Below, in pieces: positions 1 to 10,894 of a DNA stretch of 64,000 nt. Every line of letters starts with the position of its first letter. The stretch's first letter is position 1. The position numbers and the translations under genes were made by a program. The stretch is from the NCBI GenBank assembly GCA_000611775.1, contig KK106981.1, positions 5,210,927-5,274,926 on the forward strand. The letters run 5' to 3'. This stretch comes from Umbilicaria muhlenbergii. Its lineage: Eukaryota; Ascomycota; Lecanoromycetes; Umbilicariales; Umbilicariaceae. Under the pieces are notes generated by a model. The model did not search any database. It saw nothing but the letters and a program-made list of their open reading frames with translations, and was not told the origin of the DNA.

Positions 1-191
1 GCTTGCCTACTGAAAAGAAAAGAGTCACCATGATGTTTTGACTTCACTTCGGTGCCGACTATAAATCCAGCGTGTTGCCCGTGTCATCTTAACACTGCAC
101 CCTCCTTTATCCCCGGGTTCGCTCCTGTGTTCGAAACCATGTGAATAGTGAAGATCGAAGATCGGAGATCTCTCGCAAAGCACAGAACGCT

Positions 192-3100
192 ATGACTTCG
201 AGGTGAGTTGCGCTAGAGCGCATGTAGAAACGGTCAAACACAACATCGCTAACGTCACGTGCCAGACTTGATCGCTTAGTCACGTATGTCCAAGCCCTCA
301 CTTGGTCGGTCGCATCGTTGCTTATGACTGACTGGTCACCACAGGCTGCTAGAAACCGGCAGCACACAACTGATACGAAACACAGCAGCGCAGCAACTCG
401 CGGATGTTCAGAAACAGCATCCAGCTGAGCTCTTCAATCTCCTTACGCGCATTGTTCCATATCTGAAAGCCAAATCATGGGACACTCGAATCGCGGCTGC
501 CAAAGCAATTGGCGGTATCGTCGAGAATGCGGAGAGGTTCGATCCAAATCAGGACGATGACGTTTCCAAATCTGAAAATGGCATCAAGCGTGAAAATGGC
601 GGGGCCGACGAAAACGTTGGCACGGACAAGCTCACGCCATCACCGGCAGATGACCAACTTCAACTGGAGACTCTGGACATCACCGCCATCCTGACCTACG
701 GTAAGAAACTGCTAGGCAGCGGCGGCAAAGAATATGATTATGGCCTTGCTGCACTGGATCCAACAGCAAGACTTGCTGTCCAAAAGAAGAGCTTAACCGC
801 GCGTCTGGGGCTTGGAGGGGAGTACATAGAGGATGATATCCTGAACGAAAAGGATATTGCTGCTACTTTCCAATATGCAGTGCCGTCAACGCCCGGTTTG
901 CCAAGGGTCGATACCTCGTCCAACATGCTGTCCCGGCATAACAGCATCCAGTCTCCATCGCCCTACACGGCTGTTTCCACTCAGGGCTCCTTTCCGCAGA
1001 CCCCAACGGAAGAGTCCGGCTTGAGTAAGCGGCAGCTCAACCAACTGAAAAGAAAGAATAAGATGAACGCGAAAAATCCCACGAGCAAAGTTCGAGTGGT
1101 AGACCTGTCCTTCCGCAGACCAAGTGTGGACACACCGCAGACGCCTTCCGCCCCCGAGCCTTTCGCTATCAAAGCAGAGATCAAGGAAGAAGATCAGACC
1201 GAACGAGCGCCAGACTACTTCAATCTAGATCGGACCAATGGTGATGACCACACCAAAGTCGTCTCGGAATTCAAGGGCCCCATCATAGCGGAAAAGTCGG
1301 CGATACAAACTGAAGCTGAAGAAGAAGGACTCGAGTGGCCTTATGAGCGACTATGCGACTTCCTTATGGTGGATCTCTTCGATCATAATTGGGAGATACG
1401 GCATGGTGCCGCCATGGGCTTGCGAGAGGTCATCCGTGTGCACGGAGCAGGCGCTGGACGGGAACGTGGCCGTAGCCGCTCAAAGAACGATGAAATGAAC
1501 AGGAGTTGGCTCGATGATCTTGCATGCCGCCTTTGCTGCGTCTTCATGCTGGACCGGTTCGGGGATTACATCTCAGATAACGTTGTTGCCCCCATACGCG
1601 AAACTATTGGGCAGACTCTGGGGGCTCTTTTGGCTCATCTACCAGCCGCATCGGTCAGTTCGGTCTACCGGATGTTATATAGGATGGTCATGCAAAAAGA
1701 CCTGGGGATTCCCAATCGCATCTGGGAGGTATGCCATGGTGGAATGATCGGATTAAGATACCTTGTTGCAGTCCGAAATGATCTATTGCTTAAAGATACT
1801 GATTTGATGGATGGTGTCGTTGAGGCTGTTATGAAGGGTCTCGCAGATTTTGACGACGACGTTCGTGCGGTCAGTGCAGCCACGCTTACGCCTATCGCGA
1901 AAGAGTTCGTTGCTCTCCGCCCAGCGGCACTGGATGACCTGATGAACATTGTATGGGACTGTTTGTCAGATCTTCGAGACGATTTGAGTGCAAGTACAGG
2001 TTCTGTCATGGATCTGCTTGCGAAATTATGCAGCTTCCCCCAAGTCCTCGATGCAATGAAGCACAATGCGGCAAAGGACCAAGAACACTCGTTCGGCGAG
2101 CTGGTTCCCAGACTTTACCCTTTTCTCCGCCACACGATTACTAGCGTACGCTCTGCCGTTCTTCGTGCACTCCAGACCTTTCTGCAGATTGCAGGCCATG
2201 AAACCAAGGGCTGGGTTAATGGAAGGATCCTGCGGCTTATCTTCCAGAATCTGCTCGTCGAACGGAATGAAGGGGTTCTTAATCTGTCCCTAGATGTTTG
2301 GTATGCTTTATCGGATACCCTTGCTAGTGAAGGCCAAGGTCGATTTCCAGCAGAGTTCTCTCCTCATGCGGCAGACCTTTTCACCTTGGCTCTCCACCCA
2401 ATCGGAGTGTCAAGATACCCATTACCGATGGATTCAACTCTGTTCATGAGACCCTCTGGCCAAATGTATGCGTCAACTTCCTCAAACACTCGCAAAGCCT
2501 CGCCAAACCGCACCGCCGAACCGGCTCCCAAGCGAAGAAGGCGGTCGGACAAGAAAGAAGAGCCAAGTCCGCCTTCACACAATGTGGACGGCCACATGGT
2601 TCAGGGAGATGTAGACCTTGTTGGAGCTGATACACTTATCAGGTCGAAGATCTACGCGGCGCGAGCTATGGGTAAAGCCATGGATATATGTCTAAGTGGC
2701 CAAGCGGTCGAGAATCACATGAATGTTCTCTTGAAGTCCCTACGATCCCCTTATGCATCGACTCAGATGACCGGCGCTATGATTGTCGAAGAATTTGCCC
2801 GACGCATCCCCGCTAATCAGGAAGTGAGTAGCATATTTGCCTCAGAGCTACGTTCTTTAGTCGAGGACGATCGGCCGGAAAGTTACAATGACCTGGTCAG
2901 TTACCTTCAAGTTGTTCGGGCACAATGCCAGTCGCTCCTGAACTCGTTCCGCGACCATGGCTACATATCAAGTTCAAAGGTCCCGACGCTAGCTGTTGTG
3001 GTCCAAGGGGAGGCCGCTGCAGGTCCTACGGCCTTCTCTGTTTCGAATGCCGATAATGTCGTGGGCCAAGATTTCGAGCGCCTGAAGAAATCCTTGACTC

Positions 3101-6100
3101 CTGCGCAAAGAGTGACCTCGCTTCAGATATTGAACGATGCTCGAGCAAATGCAATTACTGCGATTGACGAGGCCAAGAGGGTAAAAGCTATCAGAGACAC
3201 CCGAATCAGGGCTGCTGCGTCCGGAGCGATTGTGGCTCTGAACGATATTCCCAAGAGGCCTAGCCACGTTATCAAGGGCATGATGGACAGTGTCAAAGCG
3301 GAAGAGAATGTGGAACTTCAGAAACGTTCTGGCGCTTCGATAGCACTACTTCTCACCTACTACTCAAACGCTGAGCGACGGGGGCCGGCAGATAAGATCC
3401 TTGGAAATCTGGTGAAATTCTACTGTGTTGATACTTCTGAGACACCAGAATTCCGCCCCAATGCGTCGCTGCGAGATTCGGTCCTGTCTTTGAGGAAGGA
3501 GGAAGATAGAAGAGATCATCCTGATGCGGCGAAATACGAGCGGGAAGCGAAAGAGGCCAGGGTAACACGGCGTGGTGCGAGGGAGGTCTTCGATCAGCTC
3601 GCACATATGTTCGGTAGCGACCTCCTGGTCAAAGCCCCTACACTCAGCACAAAGATTGCCACTCCTCTCCGCCAAGCTTTTGAGGGTGAGCTGCTGTCGG
3701 ACATTGAAGACGGCAGCAGCGAGCTCGGTCAAGAGGTTATCGATGGACTCTCAATTCTCCGCGCCCTGATGCCAAATCTCCACTCTGATATTCATCCCTT
3801 CGTTTCTGAGATTATACCGCTGATCACGAAAGCCTTACGGTCTGCCTATTCAGTGTTCAGATATGCTGCTGCGAAATGTTTCGCCACAATTTGCAGTGTT
3901 ATGACGGTCAAAGGCATGACTGTACTCGTGGAGGAGGTATTGCCGAGCATAAGCAATCCGCTTGAAGTGCACTGTCGCCAGGGTGCAATCGAATGTGTGT
4001 ATCATCTGATCCACGTCATGGAAGACAACATTCTGCCTTATGTCATCTTTCTTATCGTACCTGTACTGGGGAGGATGAGTGACTCCGACAACGACGTTAG
4101 ACTGATAGCCACAACGACGTTCGCCACTTTGGTAAAACTCGTGCCTCTTGAGGCTGGTATACCGGATCCTCCAGGGTTGTCTGAGGAACTTCTCAAAGGC
4201 CGAGATAAGGAGCGCAAATTCATTGCTCAGATGCTGGATGTTCATAAGGTCGAACCCTTTGAGATCCCGGTTGCTATAAAAGCAGAACTCAGGTCATACC
4301 AACAAGAAGGGGTGAACTGGCTGGCCTTCTTGAACCGATATCACCTTCATGGTATCCTGTGCGATGACATGGGCCTCGGCAAGACACTGCAGACCCTGTG
4401 CATCGTTGCTAGCGATCATCATCTACGGGCTGAAGAATACGCAAAGACCCGAGCTCCAGATGTACGCCGACTGCCCTCATTGATCGTCTGCCCTCCTACA
4501 CTGTCGGGCCATTGGCAGCAGGAGATCACAACTTACGCACCATTTCTATCTTGCGTGGCCTATGTTGGACCGCCATCAGACAGAGGTAGACTACGTTCTC
4601 AGCTCGGCAACACTGACATCGTTATCACCTCGTACGACGTTTGCAGGAACGATGTCGATGTTTTAGCACCGCTATACTGGAACTACTGTGTCCTTGATGA
4701 AGGCCATTTGATCAAGAATCCTAAAGCCAAAACCACAATCGCCGTCAAGCGACTACTAAGCAACCATCGTCTTATCCTATCCGGCACACCAATACAAAAC
4801 AACGTTCTGGAGCTCTGGTCACTCTTTGATTTCTTGATGCCAGGCTTCCTCGGGACTGAGAAAGTTTTCCTGGACCGCTTCGCCAAACCAATAGCTGCAA
4901 GCCGGTTCAGCAAGTCATCTTCGAAAGAGCAAGAAGCCGGCGCACTTGCAATTGAAGCTTTGCACAAGCAAGTTCTCCCATTCTTGCTACGTCGCCTCAA
5001 GGAGGAAGTGCTTAACGATCTACCACCGAAAATCTTACAGAATTACTATTGTGACCTCAGCGAACTGCAGAAGAAACTCTTCGAGGATTTTGCCAGGAAA
5101 GAGCGCAAAACACTTGCCGACAAAGCTGGTAGTGACGATAAAGAAGCGAAACAGCATATCTTTCAAGCTTTGCAGTATATGCGCAAGTTGTGCAATTCTC
5201 CTTCGCTAGTTGTCAAAGAAGGCCACAAGCAATATGACGCTATCCAAAAACAACTTGCAATGCAGCACTCCAATCTCAAAGATATCGCACATGCACCCAA
5301 ACTTACCGCCCTCCGTGACTTACTTGTCGACTGCGGGATTGGCACCGATACCTCGAACGAGGGCGAACTCAACACGGAGTCAAATTTTGTGAGCCAGCAC
5401 CGTGCCTTGATCTTCTGCCAGATGAAAGAGATGCTTGATATTGTCCAAAACGACGTCCTTAAGAAGCTCCTGCCTTCGGTTCAGTTCCTCCGGCTGGACG
5501 GTAGCGTCGAGGCCAACAAACGACAGAACATTGTGAATCAATTCAACACGGATCCTAGCTACGATGTTTTGCTACTCACGACTAGTGTGGGTGGGCTCGG
5601 GCTCAACTTGACAGGCGCAGACACTGTCATCTTCGTCGAGCATGACTGGAACCCACAGAAGGATTTGCAAGCCATGGATCGAGCCCATCGCATCGGGCAA
5701 AAGAAGGTCGTCAACGTGTATCGCTTGATTACTCGGGGAACGTTGGAGGAGAAGATCTTGAAGTAAGTGGCTCTTGTTGTCCGATTAGAATTTCGGAGGA
5801 CGTACGGCTGACGTGTGGCTGCAGTCTTCAACGCTTCAAGATCGACGTAGCCTCTACTGTGGTCAACCAACAGAACGCTGGCTTAGGAACGATGGAAACG
5901 GACCAAATCCTCGATCTCTTCAACCTTGGCGAGACGGCCGATACACTCGACAACTCAGATGCGAATGGGAGGGAGGAGGATATGGTGGATGTGACCGGCG
6001 AGGTCAAGGAAAAGGGAAAGAAGGGCTGGTTGGATGACCTGGGAGAACTGTGGGACGACAAGCAGTATGAGGAGGAGTACAACCTGGACTCATTCTTGGC

Positions 6101-6116
6101 GACAATGAAGGGATAG
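192..6116 (+). CDS. MOT1: TATA-binding-protein-associated Snf2 ATPase Mot1 (BTAF1)
   Basis: Mot1 is a nuclear Swi2/Snf2 ATPase that strips TBP from DNA and so redistributes it between promoters. The model has four exons: 192-202, 266-283 (only 18 nt), 345-5762 and 5825-6116. They join in phase to 1912 aa, the usual Mot1 size. The 18-nt exon restores the family's N-terminal start (MTSRLDRLVTLLETGS). The N-terminal two thirds are helical and HEAT-like, interrupted by acidic and basic linkers. The C-terminal ATPase shows motif I DDMGLGKTLQT near residue 1350, motif II DEGH near 1460, motif III LSGTPIQNN, and motif VI with DRAHRIGQ near 1792. The last exon carries the family tail after KILNLQRFKID. 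All key ATPase residues are present, so the gene looks functional. Identity is very secure. Exon 2 rests on phase and family match. Confidence 0.96.
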
Positions 6117-6952
6117 GCAGGTATTCGCAGGAAAGGGGGATACGGAGTGACGACGAATGAAAATGGTATGGCTGTTGGATCGGAGAACTTTGCGATTTCT
6201 TGTCAAGCATCACAGCGCCTCAGCATTTCCAGGAGTTTATGGGCTGAGCAGACATGCTCGAGCATGGAGGCGGTTTGTTGATTTTGGCTTACTGCTCGCA
6301 GCTCGATATCGACCTTTGTAATTTTCAAGCTCACCTTGGCACCTTGGCGAGGGGTCCTTGTAACACGACATGCCTAATGATCACATTGACCCCGTGTAGA
6401 TACATATCTCACCCCAACCAGCTAACCGCTCACTGTGCTCACCCTCAAGCCTAAACCCCTATACAGACAGCTACAGTATGCTGTTACCCAAAGTTGCCCG
6501 CAGAATTCGGTCTTGAGGGTGGGTGTAGTGAGCGCCTGAACGCTTGGGTTGTGAATGTAATCTTTAGTTAAGCATTGAGGATTTTAGGACAAGGCCCCAA
6601 TAGAGTGTCCTTATTTAGAGGTGGTGGAGGGTGTCGATGCAATGAATCGGGGTGTCGTTTTAGGAGGACGGCCGTGGTACCTGCCTCGTCTCGGCGTGGG
6701 GGAATTCCTCGGCACGCGTGAATGGGCCATTAGCGCGTTGAGATGATCGTCGTTGGTGACATCAAGCCTCTTTCCCCGCAAAAGCCTCCGAGGGAGAGCA
6801 AGGGATTCGTCCAAGTTACTTGGACGGTGGATCAATTGCACATCCTGTCCTTCAAATCGTCGTTCGCCTCCAATTGACTGTCCAACCACGCACTTCCTTC
6901 TCTCCTACACCAAGAAGCCTTGGATTCAATTTCCTTACTCTCCCTCGCAATC
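6117..6952. other. Intergenic, MOT1 3' side and MAPEG 5' side
   Basis: No reading frame here has family features or plausible exon structure. The stretch should hold the MOT1 terminator and the promoter of the downstream MAPEG gene. Confidence 0.5.
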
Positions 6953-7604
6953 ATGAGCTCCACCATCGGTATCGGCGTCCCAGTACCCAAAATGCTGCGT
7001 AGGCGCTCCCCTCTCACCTTGGTCCCAAGTTGCTGATTCTATATAATTCAATTGATTTGATTGACTGTTTCGTGGCTGACGTTACTCATCACGTTAGCAA
7101 TCACCGGCACCTGGACCCTCCCCTTCGCCGCCTACCTTCTCCTCCTCACCAACCGGGTCGTCTACCACCGCATCAAAAACGAACAATACCTGGGCGACCA
7201 CATCAAAACCCCACAAGGTCCGCCAGAACCACTTCGGCGAAGCACCCTCCAATTACCCTCTGTCACACCTCACTAACCCTCTATCCCACACCTCAGACAA
7301 CTCCGAACACACCGCCCCCGATCCCCTCTTCCTTGCCACGCGCGCGCATCTGAATTTCCTCGAAAACGTCCCACTGGCCTTCATCCTCGCCGCCATTGCC
7401 GAACTCAACGGTGCCAACCGCAAAACTCTCAGCTATGTCATGGGCGCTCTGTTGGTGATGAGGATTGGGCACGTGGAATTTGGACTCAGAGGCAAGGACA
7501 CGCTCGGTGTGGGGAGGCCAATATCCCTTGTCGGAACTCAGGGTGTGCTGGCGGGGTTAGCTGCGTGGAGCACCTACTTGGTCAAGGGGTACTGGGGGTT
7601 TTAA
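6953..7604 (+). CDS. MAPEG-family membrane protein
   Basis: This is a small multi-pass membrane protein of the MAPEG family (membrane-associated proteins in eicosanoid and glutathione metabolism). It resembles the short YecN-like members. The exons are 6953-6998, 7098-7217 and 7297-7604, which join in phase to 157 aa. It opens MSSTIGIGVPVPKML. A membrane segment follows (TWTLPFAAYLLLLTNRVVYH). Next comes the family hallmark, a loop with TRAHLNFLENVPLAFILAAI near residue 65-85, containing the conserved R-x-x-x-N-x-x-E-x-x-P pattern. Two more hydrophobic segments lie in the C-terminal half. No single exon is long enough to stand out as an open frame, so the gene is easily missed. The substrate is unknown. 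Glutathione-dependent activity is only a family expectation. Confidence 0.88.
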
Positions 7605-7947
7605 CGGGAGGAAAGTGGTTCGGAAATGGAGTAGTTGCTGGCATTTCTTTGCGGAGAAGAGCGCTCTCGTGCTAAAACAATCCCCTGGATCCTGGGGATA
7701 CGCAAATTCGGCGTGGCTAGAGATCTCGATACCTTAGCAAGTGCTTAAGAAGTCAAGTTCCTTCCGTGTCCCCGTGGCTCCTTCTGTATATGTCATTCTG
7801 ATGGACAACAACAAAACTGCAGATGGCCATTCGGCACTCTGACTTGCATCTTCAGCCGTTCATTTTTGGATACGACCTCGTTTCCGTATCCCTACATATG
7901 TTATTCGTTCAGTCGCCCACAGTCATTCATTTAGTATATCACGATAT
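7605..7947. other. Intergenic, 343 bp
   Basis: I see no gene. It separates the MAPEG stop codon from the LIM-protein start and presumably holds a terminator followed by a promoter. Confidence 0.5.
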
Positions 7948-10334
7948 ATGGCTCGTCCCCTACATCTCCACCGGCGCTTATCCGTACCCACTCTCAACCA
8001 TACCGACTCGCGCATCGAAATCAGTCTCATTCCACCGCCACTCAGCACACGAAATTCGCGAGCCCAGCTTACCCCTTTACCCGAAGGCACAACCGCGGAT
8101 CTACCAATATGGGACCCTCCTCCGATACTTATCCCAAAGACACGGAAAGCTCTCAGCCCGCCAGTGCAGGACTTATCCGATGCAGACAGTGAAGAGGAAG
8201 AGAAGGCACTGTACAAATGCACTCTCTGCCACGGCTACCTCCCGGTCGATAGTAAACCGTATACTCTGCCTGCCACCCTTGTCAACACCCTTGCCAAGCC
8301 ATCATCTCTCCAAGGGCCATCCTCTTCTTCGTCCAACGGCGCCGACTCTCGCAGATCAAACGGTAGCGGGCGAGTGTTCTGCCGCGATTGCTACGTCTGG
8401 ATCTACGACCTGGGCATATGCTGGACTTGTGGCGAGATCGTTGGACGGTCCGAGGAGAGAGTTGGGTTTGGGTGGTGTTGGTGGCATTGGGGCTGTTATG
8501 GATGCTTGTTATGTCGTGTAAGTACTTGAAAGATTCGGGTAGATGCCTTGCAAGGGAACCTGGACGGACAGAAAATGCCCAAGAGGACCTTACAGACTGA
8601 CTATGCATGAAATAGGCGCCTATGAAGCCGCCAGTCTGGACTGGCAAGAAGAAAGGAATTGACCTAGAAAAGCCTCCTATCTGCGGATACTGCTCGGTAG
8701 ACCTCGAGGTCGTGGAGGAGATCATTCAACTGGAGCAGTACTCTGAGGTAGTAAAGAACCCTGACGATGATGATACTGGAAAAGCTTTCAAGTCGACAGC
8801 TGCAGAAGTCACGAACTCGATACAAGGCTCTGAGAGGATCCTACCACGTGTCACAGAGCTGGAAGAGAACATATGGTCCAAGGAAACAATCGAGTACGAG
8901 GGTAAAGGACGAGAACAGAGAAAAGCGAAAATGAAGCATAAAGATACCATTATCAAGAAGAGGAAGGATAATAGAAGAGGAAGCACGGTCCAACGTAGCA
9001 AGGAGCAGCTAGAAGCAACGAAGCGACCAAGCGGCGATGCCCTTGAGCCCTTAGACGAACTATCGCCACCGCGCGTGCGGCCTACGCACGTCTCTGTCTT
9101 CCGCCCTCTCGACTCAGCCCAGTCGTTTAATCCCTCGAAACCTCGACCGTTGCCGAAATGGATGGCTCATCTTCCGTCCAACCGCAAGAGCAGTACTGCA
9201 GATGTTCGACGCATTTCAGCACCAGTCCGGCTCCCTTCCCAGGCCACACTCGTCAGTGCACTTCCGACACCAGAGCCATTGCCAACACCTGCGAATGCTT
9301 ACCGCACACCTTTGGAACACCCTGCTGAAATTGGTCGGGTAACAGAATCAAGGCCAGGATCTCAGATGGGCTTCGCACGACCAGCCCTTAGTACGCAATT
9401 GAGCTCGTATCCATTTTTCCAGAATCCACGTGCGACACTTACACCTGCAGCGGAAAGCTCTTGGAACGCAGGTGGTGGTGGATCGGCGGGCTTAATGCCC
9501 TTCACCCCTGCCGGTGCCGAGACGGTAATCATCCGGAGGCCAGTCTTGAGGAACGCACAGCAGGACCGATCTTTCCTGAGTATGGAGTATCTCGAAAAGT
9601 ACAGCCCGAAGCCTCCCGCCGACGAGGAAAAGGCCCCAGAAGTACAGATCTGTCCGGTCTGTGAGACGCCAGTAGTCGAAGCAGAGAGCCTAAAAGCCAG
9701 CAACAGCAAGATATACCATCGATCCTGCTTCCGGTGCCAAATCTGCCATGAGGACTACGGCGAATACGGAAAGATGAGCGAGTGGATGTTTCTCAAACAG
9801 CTGCCCTACCACCAAACCTGTCTGAGCGAACGGGCCAAGCCGCTGGTCGAGCGACTCAAAACAAGAGTCAGCAAACCCCTCCCGCCCACGCCCCCCCACA
9901 CAGAATCGCGGCCGTCCTCATCTCTTGCCCTGGCCCCATCCGTCCCCGTCCGACAAAGCTCCCTTAACGCACTCCGCCCCCGCCCCGAATACCTCCGCGA
10001 ACTGTCCGCCTTCTTCTCGACAGGCAAGAAGGCGCAACTCCCCAAATTCGGCGGCATCGTCGAGAGCTGCGCCGGCTGCGGCACGGGGCTCACGCATCTG
10101 GAGAGCGTGCCGGGGCCGAGGGATACGCATTTCCACGCTGGGTGTATGCGGTGTAAGGGGTGTGGACGGGGGCTGGAGGGGGGGACGAGCTGGTACGAGT
10201 GGGGGAAGACGGGGATGATGGAGCCGAGTTGTCGGAAGTGCTGGAGGGGGAGGAGGGGGGAGAGGGGGAGGACGAGTGAGGAGATTGATGGGGAGGAGAT
10301 GGGGTTGGGGTTTGAGGGGTGGGGGAGGCGGTAG
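7948..10334 (+). CDS. Three-LIM-domain zinc-binding protein
   Basis: LIM domains are double zinc fingers that dock partner proteins, in fungi often at the actin cytoskeleton, polarity sites or the nucleus. The exons are 7948-8517 and 8616-10334, giving 762 aa. The intron falls inside the first LIM domain. LIM 1 has CTLC at residue 91, then FCRDC, CWTC and HWGCYGCLLC, ending beyond the intron at CGYC. LIM 2 starts near residue 535 (ICPVC, then HRSCFRCQIC). LIM 3 starts near 675 (CAGC, then HAGCMRCKGC, ending CRKC). Between LIM 1 and LIM 2 lie about 300 residues of low-complexity, proline- and serine-rich sequence. There is no LIM-kinase, RhoGAP or homeodomain. The GC-rich end is glycine- and arginine-rich. 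I cannot assign a named orthologue. Confidence 0.87.
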
Positions 10335-10894
10335 GGGGGGGGTAGGTAGGAGGGGTGTTTGGGGGTTCGATGAGAGAAGGATAGGACACATAATAAGCAC
10401 AAGAACAACACTCGTAAAAGGGCGTGTGACGTTGCTTCTTGAATTGCGACGTAGGTGAAGGAGAACAGCTTGATTGAAGACCAGCGCGTTGACAGATTAA
10501 GTGACCATATTGGAGAGAGTAAGGCCCCTCAGCGCTCAGCAGCAGAACATTCAAGAACATACGCAGATTTCGGACGCGATCATCTGTGCCTTTGATCCTC
10601 CTTAAACGCCTGATGGCCTTGGAGAGACCGTGGGGGTTCCTCGGCCTGGTCTGTGGTGGTGTTCGTGGTGGTCACGGTGGTGTTCAGGGGTTGTCTCGCT
10701 TCTCGGTGTTAGCGCGTGGTTTGCTGCATCATGGCGTAAGAAAATAAACATTGGATCAACAACGAGACCACCGAGACCACCACCGCTTGCCGTCAGCAAT
10801 ACCAGCATCCCACGTTGAAGCCACCATCCTTGACGGCGACTACTTACCAAAACAAACAATTGACATCTCGATCCTACCTGAAGTAGTGTTCATC
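10335..10894. other. Intergenic, G-rich then GGTGGT/CCACC-rich
   Basis: The segment just after the LIM gene is strongly G-rich. Around 10656-10690 there are repeated GGTGGT blocks, and around 10766-10790 matching ACCACC blocks on the same strand, which could fold back on each other. The open frame on + continues upstream of the chosen start at 10895 but without an ATG, so I treat it as 5' untranslated or promoter DNA. Confidence 0.4.

Noticed and set aside
9806-10560. Several 150-200 codon proline-rich frames antisense to the end of the LIM gene
   Set aside because: They are mirror images of the G-rich 3' end of the LIM gene, where stop codons are rare on the opposite strand.
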